Assembly (NCBI RefSeq): GCF_003390925.1
Contig: NZ_QUBS01000081.1
Span: 186,001-250,000, forward strand
Direction: 5' to 3'
DNA from: Trinickia diaoshuihuensis
Lineage (GTDB): Bacteria; Pseudomonadota; Gammaproteobacteria; Burkholderiales; Burkholderiaceae
Length of the DNA: 64,000 nt
Of this stretch, positions 27,747 through 36,236 are shown one piece after another (the first letter of the stretch is position 1; each line of letters starts with the position of its first letter). Under the pieces are notes generated by a model, which was not told the DNA's origin, made no database searches, and saw only the letters and a list, made by a program, of their open reading frames with translations. Made by a program: the position numbers and the translations under genes.

Positions 27747-28516
27747 TGCATCGCTCCCGGCAACGAATGTATCCGCGCAAACGATACGCGAAGCGGCGCG
27801 AATTCGCCGATGGCGATGCTCGCGTCGTCGCCGGCGCGGGCGACCGGCGCGCCGTGCGGCACGCCGAGCGTCAGAATGTCGCCGGGGGCGAGCGTCATGA
27901 AATCGGTCACGTCCACCAGCAAGCGCGCGACACCGCGTACCGCCGTGGCCGTTGTCGCCTCGAACGCCGCGCGGCCGGCGATATCGATGCGAATGGCGAG
28001 GCGATCGGGATCGGGCACATGCTGCTTCGCCACGAGCGCGGGGCCGATCACGCAGAACCGATCGCGTGCGCGAAAACGTACCGACGGACGATAGAGACTC
28101 GTATGAGGGATGCTCAAATCGGCTACGGCGGTGTACCCGGCGACATGGTCGAGCGCGTTTTCGAGGCTCAGCCGCGTGGCGGTGCGGCCGATTACGATAC
28201 CGAGCGAGGCGCCGACTTCGATTCCGTCCGTATCCTCGGGCATCGTTATGCAACTGCGGTGCCCGGCGTGCGTATTGCGCGGCTTTAGATAGAGGATGGG
28301 GGCTTGGGGCGGCGCCCTATAGGGTGCCTCGGCCATCTCGCCGCCGAGCGCTTCGAGCGCCGCCCGGTCGTTGAGCAGGACGCCGTATACAGCGCCGGGC
28401 ACCGGCACGCGAAAGCCGGTGTCGCGCGCGAGCAAGTCGCGCAGCGTCCGCGCATCGACCTCGCGCGGTAGCGCATCGCCGTCGAGGTGGACGAGATGAT
28501 CGGCCAGTGTGAACAT
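27743..28516 (-). CDS. hpaG1: HpaG N-terminal-type fumarylacetoacetase-family protein
   Basis: A protein of 257 residues with the same fold as hpaG2: ILYLKPRNTHAGHRSCITMP, VEVGASLGIVIGRTA-like, HVAGYTAVADLSIPH and FMTLAPGDILTLGVPHG. It is the first gene of the hpa operon, running G1-G2-E-D-F-H. The divergent MarR gene hpaR starts 134 bases away, and a palindrome lies 24 bases upstream of this start. Confidence 0.9.
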   Translation of the reverse strand: MFTLADHLVHLDGDALPREVDARTLRDLLARDTGFRVPVPGAVYGVLLNDRAALEALGGEMAEAPYRAPPQAPILYLKPRNTHAGHRSCITMPEDTDGIEVGASLGIVIGRTATRLSLENALDHVAGYTAVADLSIPHTSLYRPSVRFRARDRFCVIGPALVAKQHVPDPDRLAIRIDIAGRAAFEATTATAVRGVARLLVDVTDFMTLAPGDILTLGVPHGAPVARAGDDASIAIGEFAPLRVSFARIHSLPGAMQ

Positions 28517-28539
28517 GTACCGGATCCTAGCTGTAAAAT

Positions 28540-28555
28540 CGCTAATATGTTAGCG
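28540..28555. promoter_or_regulatory. Candidate HpaR operator
   Basis: Perfect inverted repeat CGCTAA-TATG-TTAGCG in the divergent region between hpaG1 and hpaR. Its position just upstream of hpaG1 fits repression of the operon by the MarR-family HpaR. Confidence 0.65.
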
Positions 28556-28649
28556 AGTCTGCGCTTGATATGATTCGCGGTCAACCAGATTGCTGTGTTT
28601 CTGCGGGTTTTCCCTCGAGGCGCGATGCCTCATTCGTGTTCTGATAGCC

Positions 28650-29096
28650 ATGTCATATTCCGCTGCCGACGTTCGCGTTCATCGCAACTTGCCGATGCTG
28701 TTGCTGCGCGCGAGAGAAAAAATGATGGAGCGGTTTCGGCCGCTTTTGACGGCGAACGGTTTGACGGAGCAGCAGTGGCGCGTCATTCGCGCACTCGACG
28801 AAAACGGCGCGCTGGAGCCGCGGCAAATTTCGGATCTTTGTACGATTTCGAGCCCGAGCATGGCCGGGGTCCTGGCGCGGATGGAGGCGATGGGGCTCGT
28901 GACGAAGGAACGCTTCCCCGACGATCAAAGGCGCGTGCGTGTGTCGCTGACCAAGAAGAGCGTGAATCTCGTGCGCGTGCTATCCAAGGACCTGGAACGG
29001 CAATACCGGTTGCTCGAGCAACAAGTGGGGGCGGACGTGGTGGCGGCGGTGTACGGCGCCGTCGACGCATTGTTGGCCGGACTGGAAAAGCACTGA
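28650..29096 (+). CDS. hpaR: MarR-family regulator of the homoprotocatechuate operon
   Basis: A MarR protein of 148 residues with the winged HTH LEPRQISDLCTISSPSMAGV, then LARMEAMGLVTKERFPDDQRRVRVSL. It is divergent from hpaG1, the place where hpaR/hpcR usually sits. It probably represses the hpa genes until an aromatic intermediate binds. I chose ATG 28650 (MSYSAADVRVHRNLPMLLL) because it gives the normal MarR length. The next gene begins 12 bases after its stop. Confidence 0.88.
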   Translation: MSYSAADVRVHRNLPMLLLRAREKMMERFRPLLTANGLTEQQWRVIRALDENGALEPRQISDLCTISSPSMAGVLARMEAMGLVTKERFPDDQRRVRVSLTKKSVNLVRVLSKDLERQYRLLEQQVGADVVAAVYGAVDALLAGLEKH

Positions 29097-29108
29097 TAGC
29101 GTGATCTT

Positions 29109-30008
29109 ATGCGACGACTTCCTCCGCTAGCCAGTCTTCAGGTGTTCGAGGTGGTGGCGCGCCATCGCAGCTTCACGCGCGCCGCCGAGCACCTGTGTTT
29201 GACGCAGGGTGCCGTCAGCCGGCAAATCCTTGCGCTCGAAGAGCACTATCATTGTTCGCTCTTCGTGCGAGGAAGCAAAGGACTGACGCTGACGGTCGAG
29301 GGCGAGATCTTGCTGCCCGTCGTCAGGGAAAGTCTTGCGAGGATCGAGGAGGTATCGCTCCGATTGACCCGGCAACGGACGGACCTCGCGCTGAAGGTGC
29401 CCACTTGCGTCATGCGCTGGGTACTGCCCAAGGTTTTGCGCTTTCAGAGCGAACATCCTCAATTGCAGGTCAAAACGACGACGACTTGGCAGCATGACGT
29501 CGATTTCACGTCGGAGCCATTCGATGCGGCGATTATTTATGGATCGTCGCCCGGTACCGATGTGCATGCCATTGCGCTGTTCGAGGAGCAACTCATTCCC
29601 GTGTGCGTCCCCGAACTGCTGGAGGAGCGGCCGCTCGCGATGGTCGACGATTTGGCCGCTTGCACGCTGCTGCATCCGACACGGGACCATCGCGATTGGA
29701 AGTTATGGCTCGACCGAGCCGGCGCGACGCGCGTCGATCCTAACCTCGGGCTGAGCTTCGAAACGCTCGACCTGGCGACCAATGCGGCGATGCACAGGCT
29801 CGGCGTCGCCATCAGCGACAAGACGCTCGTCGGCGAAGACATTGCGGCCAAGCGGCTCGTCACGCCGTTCGAGACGGCCGTCGAAACGGGATTCCGCTAT
29901 TACTTCGTCTATCCGGACAGCGTTGCCCACCAACCGAAGGTCGAGCTTTTTCGCGACTGGATCATGCAGCTTCGCGATAGCGGCTATCCGGAGTTCGCGG
30001 GGCCGTGA
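29109..30008 (+). CDS. LysR-family regulator (GcvA-like)
   Basis: A protein of 299 residues. HTH: LASLQVFEVVARHRSFTRAA, then LCLTQGAVSRQILALEEHY, the GcvA-like type. The effector domain starts LALKVPTCVMRWVLPKVL. It follows hpaR by 12 bases, probably in the same transcript, so it may act on the hpa genes or the nearby carrier. No good ribosome site is visible, so it may be coupled to hpaR. Confidence 0.88.
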   Translation: MRRLPPLASLQVFEVVARHRSFTRAAEHLCLTQGAVSRQILALEEHYHCSLFVRGSKGLTLTVEGEILLPVVRESLARIEEVSLRLTRQRTDLALKVPTCVMRWVLPKVLRFQSEHPQLQVKTTTTWQHDVDFTSEPFDAAIIYGSSPGTDVHAIALFEEQLIPVCVPELLEERPLAMVDDLAACTLLHPTRDHRDWKLWLDRAGATRVDPNLGLSFETLDLATNAAMHRLGVAISDKTLVGEDIAAKRLVTPFETAVETGFRYYFVYPDSVAHQPKVELFRDWIMQLRDSGYPEFAGP

Positions 30009-30362
30009 AGCGAAGCGCCGCGGGCCGATGCTGCTTTCCGCATGCGCCCGCTGCAGTTTATTCGTCGAATCAGCCACTTAGGCTACCAACCCGCAAGTTA
30101 CCCACAACCTTGCTCACAAAATCTGGGGATAACCCGGGATGCGCAGAGGCATTGGCTTGCCCATGCCCGGTGGGCCGGGTGACGCGGCCGGCCTTGCCGC
30201 CTCGATACAACTCGATACATGCCGGAAACATGCGCGATACGTCCGGGGTTTGAAATTCGTCCTGGCTGCTTACCGCGCATGCATTGCGCGCCTCGAGCCC
30301 GGGCGAGGTCGTCTCTCTTCGATGGCCGGGCGCGCGCCCCATTCATTCCGGAGGGTTGAACA
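30009..30362. other. Intergenic gap, no gene
   Basis: 354 bases between the LysR gene and the SDR gene. It contains the second 68-base repeat at 30068-30135. I see no gene, RNA or strong promoter in the rest. Confidence 0.7.
30068..30135. repeat. 68-base dispersed repeat, copy B
   Basis: Second copy of the element at 16795-16862, same orientation. The two blocks GTTACCCACAACCTTGC and ACAAAATCTGGGGATAACCC are identical, and the 12 bases between CACTTAGGC and GTTACC vary. It is 59 bases after a stop codon. Confidence 0.8.
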
Positions 30363-31208
30363 ATGAGCAATCGAAAAACGTGGTTGATCACAGGATGTAC
30401 AGGCGGGTTAGGGCGCGCACTGGCGCAGGCGGTGCTCGAACGCGGAGACCGGCTGATTGCCGCTGCGCGCGACGCGGCTCGTCTCGACGAGTTGGCGCAG
30501 GCGTACGGAGACCAGGTCCGTACGATCGCGCTCGACGTCACCGACGCCCGGGCGGCGCGTGATGCGGTTGCGTATGCGGTGACGGAATTCGGCTCGCTGG
30601 ACGTGCTCGTCAACAACGCGGGGTACGCCGACGTAGCCTCGATCGAGGATATGACGGAGCAGTCGTTTCGCGATCAGATCGACGTCAACTTTTTCGGGGT
30701 CGTCAATCTGACGCGCGCGGTCTTGCCGGTCATGCGCGCCCAGTCCTCGGGCCGCATCATCCAAATTTCGTCGGTGGGCGGCCGTGTCGGCGGCCCCGGA
30801 CTGAGCGCTTACCAGGCGGCCAAATGGGCCGTCGGCGGATTCTCGGAGGTCTTGGCGAAAGAAGTGCGCGGTTTCGGCATTCGCGTGACGATCGCGGAGC
30901 CTGGCGGCATGCGTACGCGTTGGGCGGGATCGTCGATGACGATCCCGGCTATCAGCGAGCCGTACAAGAGCGTGATCGAACCGGTCGCGCAGCGCATGCG
31001 CGAGGCGGACGGTAAGCAACCGGGCGATCCTAAGCGCATCGCCCGTGTCTTGCTCGACATAGCGGACTCCCCCACGCCGCCTTTGCGTCTGCTCTTGGGC
31101 AGCGACGCCATCGCCGTGGCGCGCGAAGCGGCGAGGGCGCGCGCGGACGAAGACGCCCTCTGGCGAGAGGTCGGCGAGTCGGTCTCGTACCTCCCGGGCG
31201 AAGCATAG
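30363..31208 (+). CDS. Short-chain dehydrogenase/reductase
   Basis: A classical SDR of 281 residues. NAD(P) loop TGCTGGLG at 10-17, NNAG at 84-87, catalytic S136/S137 in IIQISSVGG, and Y150-x3-K154 in SAYQAAK. The C-terminal extension of about 40 residues is common in this subgroup. The substrate is unknown. It precedes the exported hydrolase gene by 206 bases. Confidence 0.92.
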   Translation: MSNRKTWLITGCTGGLGRALAQAVLERGDRLIAAARDAARLDELAQAYGDQVRTIALDVTDARAARDAVAYAVTEFGSLDVLVNNAGYADVASIEDMTEQSFRDQIDVNFFGVVNLTRAVLPVMRAQSSGRIIQISSVGGRVGGPGLSAYQAAKWAVGGFSEVLAKEVRGFGIRVTIAEPGGMRTRWAGSSMTIPAISEPYKSVIEPVAQRMREADGKQPGDPKRIARVLLDIADSPTPPLRLLLGSDAIAVAREAARARADEDALWREVGESVSYLPGEA

Positions 31209-31232
31209 TCCGCGGCAGCGCGGCGCACACCC

Positions 31233-31248
31233 CATACGAAGGGATGGG
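31233..31248. promoter_or_regulatory. Inverted 7-2-7 box CCATACG-N2, copy 1
   Basis: CCATACG-AA-GGGATGG, imperfect inverted repeat, upstream of the exported alpha/beta hydrolase gene. Related boxes are at 44976-44991 and 45532-45547. The 7-2-7 layout is known for NarL/FixJ-type response regulators. Confidence 0.45.
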
Positions 31249-31414
31249 TGTGCCATCACAAGAGGCGATGAGGCTATCCCCTGAGCGGATATGGCCGGCG
31301 AGCGCTTCTCCTTAAGCTTCAAACATTGCCGGCGAGGTGAAACGCCGCTCGCCGGCGCGGGCACGCGCACAACATCGTGTTCACCACAATCGATCCATAT
31401 TTGGAGAAATAAGC

Positions 31415-32458
31415 ATGTCTGATGAAATCAACGCACGGCGCAGGCGCATGTTGGGTACCGGTATCGCCGGCATCGCGCTGCTGGGCTCGGGGCTGAGCGA
31501 AATCGTCAACGCTCAATCGTCGTCCGCGGCAACGGGCGTGGCAACGGGTGGGCGCGCCGCATCGTTCGGCGCATTGCGCCAAGTGCAGGCTAATGGGCTA
31601 AACATCGGCTATATCGAGGCGGGGGCGGCTGATGCGCCGCCGGTCATCTTGTTGCATGGGTGGCCCTACGACGTCTACAGTTTTGCCGAAGTCGCGCCGT
31701 TGCTCGTGTCGGCCGGCTATCGCGTACTTGTGCCCTACCTGCGCGGCTATGGCCCCACGCGGCTGATCTCCGAACATGCGCCCCGCAATGGTCAGCAAGC
31801 CGTGGTCGCTGTCGATGTCATCGCATTCATGGATGCTTTGGCGATCAAGCAGGCCGTCATCGGCGGATTCGATTGGGGCGCGCGTACGGCCGATATCGTC
31901 GCGGCGCTCTGGCCCGAGCGTTGCAAGGCGCTCGTCTCGGTCAGCGGCTACTTGATCGGTAGTCAAGAGGCGAACAAGAAGCCGCTGCCCCCGCAGGCTG
32001 AACTCGCGTGGTGGTATCAATTCTATTTCGCGACCGACCGCGGCGAAGCGGGCTATGCGGCAAACCGGTTCGAGTTCAACAAACTGATTTGGCGGTTGGC
32101 CTCGCCGCAATGGCGTTTCGACGACGCGACCTACGCGCGTTCGGCAGAGGCGTTCGACAATCCCGATCACGTGGCGATCGTCATCCACAACTATCGCTGG
32201 CGTCTGGGCCTCGCCCAGGGCGAGCCGCAATACGACGATTTGGAACAGAAGCTCGCGCGCTCACCCGATATTTCCGTGCCCACGATCACGCTGGAGGGCG
32301 ACGCGAACGGCGCACCGCATCCGCAGCCCGCCGCCTACGCGAAGAAGTTCAAGGGCCCGTATCAGCATCGCAACGTCGGCGGCGGCATCGGCCACAACCT
32401 GCCGCAGGAAGCGCCGAAAGCCTTCGCCGATGCGATCGTGCAGGTTCAAAAACTCTAA
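31415..32458 (+). CDS. Exported alpha/beta hydrolase (epoxide hydrolase-like) with Tat signal
   Basis: A protein of 347 residues. The N-terminus has RRRRMLGTGIAGIALLGSG, a twin-arginine type signal, so it is likely folded before export to the periplasm. The mature part has HGWPYD at 81-86, an aspartate nucleophile D153 in GGFDWGAR, and a late histidine in GGGIGHNLPQEAP. D in the elbow points to epoxide hydrolase or dehalogenase chemistry. ATG 31415 has GGAG 9 bases upstream. An inverted CCATACG box lies 167 bases upstream. It is convergent with a thioredoxin gene. Confidence 0.87.
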   Translation: MSDEINARRRRMLGTGIAGIALLGSGLSEIVNAQSSSAATGVATGGRAASFGALRQVQANGLNIGYIEAGAADAPPVILLHGWPYDVYSFAEVAPLLVSAGYRVLVPYLRGYGPTRLISEHAPRNGQQAVVAVDVIAFMDALAIKQAVIGGFDWGARTADIVAALWPERCKALVSVSGYLIGSQEANKKPLPPQAELAWWYQFYFATDRGEAGYAANRFEFNKLIWRLASPQWRFDDATYARSAEAFDNPDHVAIVIHNYRWRLGLAQGEPQYDDLEQKLARSPDISVPTITLEGDANGAPHPQPAAYAKKFKGPYQHRNVGGGIGHNLPQEAPKAFADAIVQVQKL

Positions 32459-32467
32459 AGGCCTAAC

Positions 32468-32501
32468 GCATCCGCCGCTTGTAGACGCACGCGGCGGATG
32501 C
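32468..32501. terminator. Bidirectional terminator between convergent genes
   Basis: Perfect 11-base arms GCATCCGCCGC and GCGGCGGATGC with a 12-base loop, in the 54-base gap between the hydrolase and thioredoxin genes. Confidence 0.75.
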
Positions 32502-32512
32502 TCGCTTAGGTG

Positions 32513-33058
32513 CTACGAGAGACCAAGCAGCGTTCGAATGCGCGCCTCGGTCTCGACGTAGTCGCCTTCGCCGAAGTGGCTGTAGACGAGGTTGCCCTTC
32601 TGATCGAGCAGATAGACGGCCGGCCAGTACTGGTTGCCGTACGCATTCCACGTTGCGTACTGATTGTCCTGAGCGACAGGGTAGGTGATGCCATAACGTT
32701 TGACCGCATCCGACAAGTTCTTGGTGTCGCGCTCGAACGGATATTCGGGAGTGTGTACGCCGACTACGACAAGCCCCTTATCGCGGTATTTCTCGTACCA
32801 ACGTTCGACATGAGGCAGCGTATGCGCGCAGTTGATGCAATCGAACGTCCAGAAGTCGACTAACACCACTTTGCCGCGCAGTTGACCAAGGCTCTGGGGC
32901 GGGCCGTTGAGCCAATGGTCGATGCCGGTGAATTCGGGGGCGGGCGAGCCGCGGGCGATCGACGCGCCGGCCGGCGAGACATTGGTCGATGCATAGGCTA
33001 CCAGGGCAGCCGCGGCGACGCCGGCGAACACAGTCGCGATCTTGATCCGTTTCATCAT
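32513..33058 (-). CDS. Periplasmic thioredoxin-like protein (TlpA/DipZ C-terminal type)
   Basis: A protein of 181 residues with an N-terminal signal anchor (KIATVFAGVAAAALVAYAS). The thioredoxin fold has active site C74-I-N-C77 in DFWTFDCINCAHTLPHVERW, then VVVGVHTPEYPFERDTKNL and YGNQYWPAVYLLDQKGNLVYSHFGEGDY. It is closely similar to the thioredoxin domain of the divergent DipZ-like gene, which has WTYSCINCLRTLPY, so the two are paralogues. It is expected to pass electrons or keep periplasmic thiols reduced. GGAGGTG precedes ATG 33058 by 5 bases. Confidence 0.88.
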   Translation of the reverse strand: MMKRIKIATVFAGVAAAALVAYASTNVSPAGASIARGSPAPEFTGIDHWLNGPPQSLGQLRGKVVLVDFWTFDCINCAHTLPHVERWYEKYRDKGLVVVGVHTPEYPFERDTKNLSDAVKRYGITYPVAQDNQYATWNAYGNQYWPAVYLLDQKGNLVYSHFGEGDYVETEARIRTLLGLS

Positions 33059-33165
33059 GGTTACACCTCCAAGGAGTGGGCTTCAGGTGTATTTGAGCGC
33101 GGTGACGTATTCGGCATTTGTCGGGATAAGCGGCATGCGAATCGCCGTGTGTCTGAGCATACGGC

Positions 33166-33181
33166 GGATACGTTCGGATAC
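33166..33181. promoter_or_regulatory. GGATAC-N4-GGATAC direct repeat
   Basis: Two GGATAC units spaced by 10 bases, one helical turn, in the 328-base region between the divergent thioredoxin and DipZ genes. A reverse-oriented pair lies at 33215-33233. Confidence 0.5.
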
Positions 33182-33214
33182 AAAGCTGCTTGCGATGCAT
33201 TCGATTGCGCCCGG

Positions 33215-33233
33215 CATGTATCGGCATGTATCC
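33215..33233. promoter_or_regulatory. CATGTATC-N2-CATGTATCC direct repeat
   Basis: Two CATGTATC units spaced by 10 bases. Its reverse complement matches 45599-45617, upstream of the GFA gene, at 15 of 19 bases, which suggests one shared binding protein. Confidence 0.5.
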
Positions 33234-33245
33234 GCGCCGGGTCCG

Positions 33246-33265
33246 GATACGCAACGTTGCGTATC
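33246..33265. promoter_or_regulatory. 20-base perfect palindrome
   Basis: GATACGCAACGTTGCGTATC reads the same on both strands. It contains the GATAC unit of the neighbouring direct repeats and lies midway between the two divergent redox genes. The remainder of the gap holds a CATACG half-site at 33288 and nothing else I recognise. Confidence 0.55.
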
Positions 33266-33386
33266 GCCTGCTTTATGAAATCTCCCGCATACGTTAGGCG
33301 ATTCAAATGGGCGGGTAGCCGAAGCGGCCGTGTCGATTTCCGGCACTTGGCCGGTGCAAACCGTCGATAAGCTTTAGGAGGTAGAG

Positions 33387-35141
33387 ATGCTGCTCATCGT
33401 CATTGGGTTCCTGGGCGGGGTGCTGACCATTGCGAGCCCATGCATTTTGCCCGTCGTTCCGTTCGTGTTCGCACGCTCGGACCGGCCGTTCGCGACGAGC
33501 CGTTTGCCGCTGCTGATCGGCTTGGCGAGTACGTTCGCGTTGATCACCGGCATCGGTATCGCCGGGGTAAGCGGTGCCGCGCAATTGGATCACTACGGGC
33601 GGTACGTATCGTTGGCGTTGTTCGCGTTGTTCGGGGTATCGCTACTGTTCCCGGCACTGTCCGCACGTGTCTCGGGGCCGCTCACTCGGATCGGCAATCG
33701 CCTGCTTGCGTTGTCGGACGCCGGCAGCGAACGCCATCAGGTGTTCTCCGCGCTCGTGCTCGGCGCCGCGACAGGCATGCTGTGGGCGCCTTGCGCCGGC
33801 CCGATCCTCGGCGCGATTCTCGCGGGGGCCGCATTGCATGGGGCGAGCTGGCAAACGGCGACGGCGCTTTTCGCTTATGCCGCGGGAGCCGCTACGTCGC
33901 TCGCCGTCGTCTCGCTGGTTCAAAGCAACGTGCTCAAACGCGTACGGCGTATCGCAGGTGCGGGCGAGCCTTTGAAGCGTGCGACGGGCGTTCTCATCTT
34001 GACCGCCGTAGTGGCGATCGCGTTCGGATTCGACGGCATCGCGCTCGCTCACGTGCCCTCGGCACCGACCAACGGTATCGAAAGCAGGCTTGTCGGATGG
34101 CTCGCATCGAACGATTCGCGTGCTGCATCACGGGGCGCCGAACCCGAGGCCGGCTCACGTTCGCCGAAGCCTTTGCCGGTGGAGGGCCGATTGCCTTCGC
34201 TCGACGGTGCCGACGCATGGCTCAACTCACCGCCGATCGCGAGCGGCGATTTGCACGGCAAGGTGGTGCTCGTCAACTTTTGGACCTATTCGTGCATCAA
34301 TTGCCTGCGTACGCTGCCCTATTTGAAGGCATGGGAGAGCCGCTATGCCCGCGATGGGCTCGTCGTGATCGGCGTGCATACGCCGGAGTTCGGTTTCGAG
34401 CACGACGTGGGCAACGTCAAGCGCGCGGCAGCCGATCTTTCTGTTCGCTATCCGATCGCGATCGACAACGGTTACCGGATTTGGCAAGCGTTCGGCAACC
34501 AATACTGGCCCGCGTTCTATCTCGCGGACGCGCAAGGCCGGATTCGGTACCACCACTTTGGAGAGGGCGAATACGACACGGCTGAGGACGCGATCCGGCA
34601 GTTGCTGGGGGAGGCGAAAGGCGCCGCGTCGGCGCCCCAGCGCGCGAAGCCTGATGCCGCCGGTGCCCTGGCTGCCGCCGATCAGGCCGATATCGGCTCC
34701 GGCGAAACGTATCTCGGCTATCGCGAGGCGACGGGGTTCGCGTCGCCCGAGGAGGTGCGGCAGGACACGGCTGCGACTTACTCTATTCCCCAGCGGCTTT
34801 CACTGAACACATGGGCGCTCGGCGGTCCTTGGAGCATCGGCGCCGAGGCCGCCTCGGCGAGCGGCGCGCATGCGCAAATCGCTTACCGGTTCCACGCTAG
34901 GGATCTGCATCTCGTGCTCGCACCGGCTACCGACGGCCGCCCGATCAGGTTTCGCATCGCCATCGACGGCCAGCCGCCCGGAGCGGCACATGGCAGCGAT
35001 ACGACCGCGGATGGTTACGGCACCGTTACCGCCGCCCGTTTGTACCAACTGGTGAGGCAGGGCGACCCCGTGCGGACGCATACGTTCACCATCGAGTTTT
35101 TCGACCCGGGTGTCCACGCTTATACGTTCACGTTCGGTTAG
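33387..35141 (+). CDS. dipZ: DipZ-like fusion: CcdA/DsbD membrane domain, thioredoxin and C-terminal domain
   Basis: A protein of 584 residues. About six membrane helices come first, with the CcdA cysteines in IASPCILPVVPF and MLWAPCAGPILG. A linker leads to a periplasmic thioredoxin domain with C303-I-N-C306 (WTYSCINCLRTLPYLKAWE), then a beta-rich tail reading YLGYREATGFASPE onwards. This is the DipZ architecture, which carries electrons across the inner membrane to periplasmic thiols. It is divergent from the stand-alone thioredoxin gene and probably co-regulated with it. A hydrolase gene with its own signal peptide follows after 79 bases. Confidence 0.92.
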   Translation: MLLIVIGFLGGVLTIASPCILPVVPFVFARSDRPFATSRLPLLIGLASTFALITGIGIAGVSGAAQLDHYGRYVSLALFALFGVSLLFPALSARVSGPLTRIGNRLLALSDAGSERHQVFSALVLGAATGMLWAPCAGPILGAILAGAALHGASWQTATALFAYAAGAATSLAVVSLVQSNVLKRVRRIAGAGEPLKRATGVLILTAVVAIAFGFDGIALAHVPSAPTNGIESRLVGWLASNDSRAASRGAEPEAGSRSPKPLPVEGRLPSLDGADAWLNSPPIASGDLHGKVVLVNFWTYSCINCLRTLPYLKAWESRYARDGLVVIGVHTPEFGFEHDVGNVKRAAADLSVRYPIAIDNGYRIWQAFGNQYWPAFYLADAQGRIRYHHFGEGEYDTAEDAIRQLLGEAKGAASAPQRAKPDAAGALAAADQADIGSGETYLGYREATGFASPEEVRQDTAATYSIPQRLSLNTWALGGPWSIGAEAASASGAHAQIAYRFHARDLHLVLAPATDGRPIRFRIAIDGQPPGAAHGSDTTADGYGTVTAARLYQLVRQGDPVRTHTFTIEFFDPGVHAYTFTFG

Positions 35142-35220
35142 CCGTATCGACCGGACGTGGCCGAGCTTGAACATTCCGCGCTTTTTCAACGCTTTTTACA
35201 ACGCTTGAGGTACGAAGATC

Positions 35221-36003
35221 ATGTTCAAATTTTTCAATCGTCTGTTTGGCGCGCTGCTGATGGCCGGCATGACCGCGGCGGTGCCGGCGGCGCACGCCGA
35301 AGCAGCTCACGAAACCGGCACTACGACGGTCGTGCTGACGCATGGCGCGTTTGCCGACGGCTCCAGTTGGAGCCGCGTGATCCCGCTTCTCGAGGCGAAG
35401 GGCTTGCATGTCGTCGCCGTGCAAAATCCGCTGAGCTCGTTGAACGATGACGTTGCCGCGACCAAACGCGTCATCGAGCAGCAGACGGGACCCGTCGTGC
35501 TCGTCGGGCATTCATGGGCCGGCGTCGTGATCAGCGAAGCGGGCAACGACGACAAAGTCAAGGCACTCGTTTACGTATCCGCGTTCGCACCGGACGCGAA
35601 TCAATCGATTGCCGACTTGATCAAGGACTTGCCGCCGGCGCCATGGAGCAAGGAGTTGCATAAGGATAGCGCGGGCTTTTTGACGCTCTCGGACCGAGCG
35701 ATCCATCGATACTTCGCCCCTGACTTGGCGCCAAGCGAACAGGCGGTCGTCGCCGCGACGCAAGGTCCTTGGTATGTGGGCTGTATCGACGAAAAGGTGA
35801 CTCGCCCTGCTTGGCGCGACCGGCCTTCGTACTTCGTCGTCAGCACGCAGGACCAGATGATCGATCCCGCTTTGCAAGAGCGCATGGCCAAGGATATCGG
35901 CGCTACGATTACGCGTGTTCGCGGCAGCCATGTGGCGCTCGTCAGCCATCCGCAAGCCGTGGCGAACGCGATCATCGAAGCCGCGGCGCACGTGCGGCAG
36001 TAA
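35221..36003 (+). CDS. Exported alpha/beta hydrolase, serine type
   Basis: A protein of 260 residues with a Sec signal (MFKFFNRLFGALLMAGMTAA, cut likely after AHA). The fold has LTHGAFADGSSW, nucleophile S98 in VVLVGHSWAGVV, and a late histidine in RGSHVALVSHPQ. This is the short esterase/salicylate esterase-like type common in Burkholderia. The substrate is unknown. It sits between the dipZ gene and the response regulator on the same strand. Confidence 0.88.
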   Translation: MFKFFNRLFGALLMAGMTAAVPAAHAEAAHETGTTTVVLTHGAFADGSSWSRVIPLLEAKGLHVVAVQNPLSSLNDDVAATKRVIEQQTGPVVLVGHSWAGVVISEAGNDDKVKALVYVSAFAPDANQSIADLIKDLPPAPWSKELHKDSAGFLTLSDRAIHRYFAPDLAPSEQAVVAATQGPWYVGCIDEKVTRPAWRDRPSYFVVSTQDQMIDPALQERMAKDIGATITRVRGSHVALVSHPQAVANAIIEAAAHVRQ

Positions 36004-36236
36004 GCCCGATAGAAGCGATTCGCATTTGGAGGGGGCATGACTCTGGCAAGCCGGTGCCGATATCGAAGCGCGCGGTATGCCCATCGTGGCCGTCTATCCC
36101 GACAGTGAACGCGAGCGAACGCAAAAAAGCTCGTGAGATTCGCCTTAAAAAACGAACCGCTTTTGCTAAACTCGGAAACACCCGGCAAGCAAAAGCACCC
36201 TGCTTTCTTTCGACTCGCCTTTCGCGTTAAGACTCG

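Noticed and set aside
36004-36236. Possible gene remnant reading DIEARGMPIVAVYPDSERER at about 36060-36130
   Set aside because: The frame is short, opens after a stop and has no start with a proper ribosome site. The protein-like look may be codon bias. A BLASTP hit of this stretch to a longer protein would revive it.
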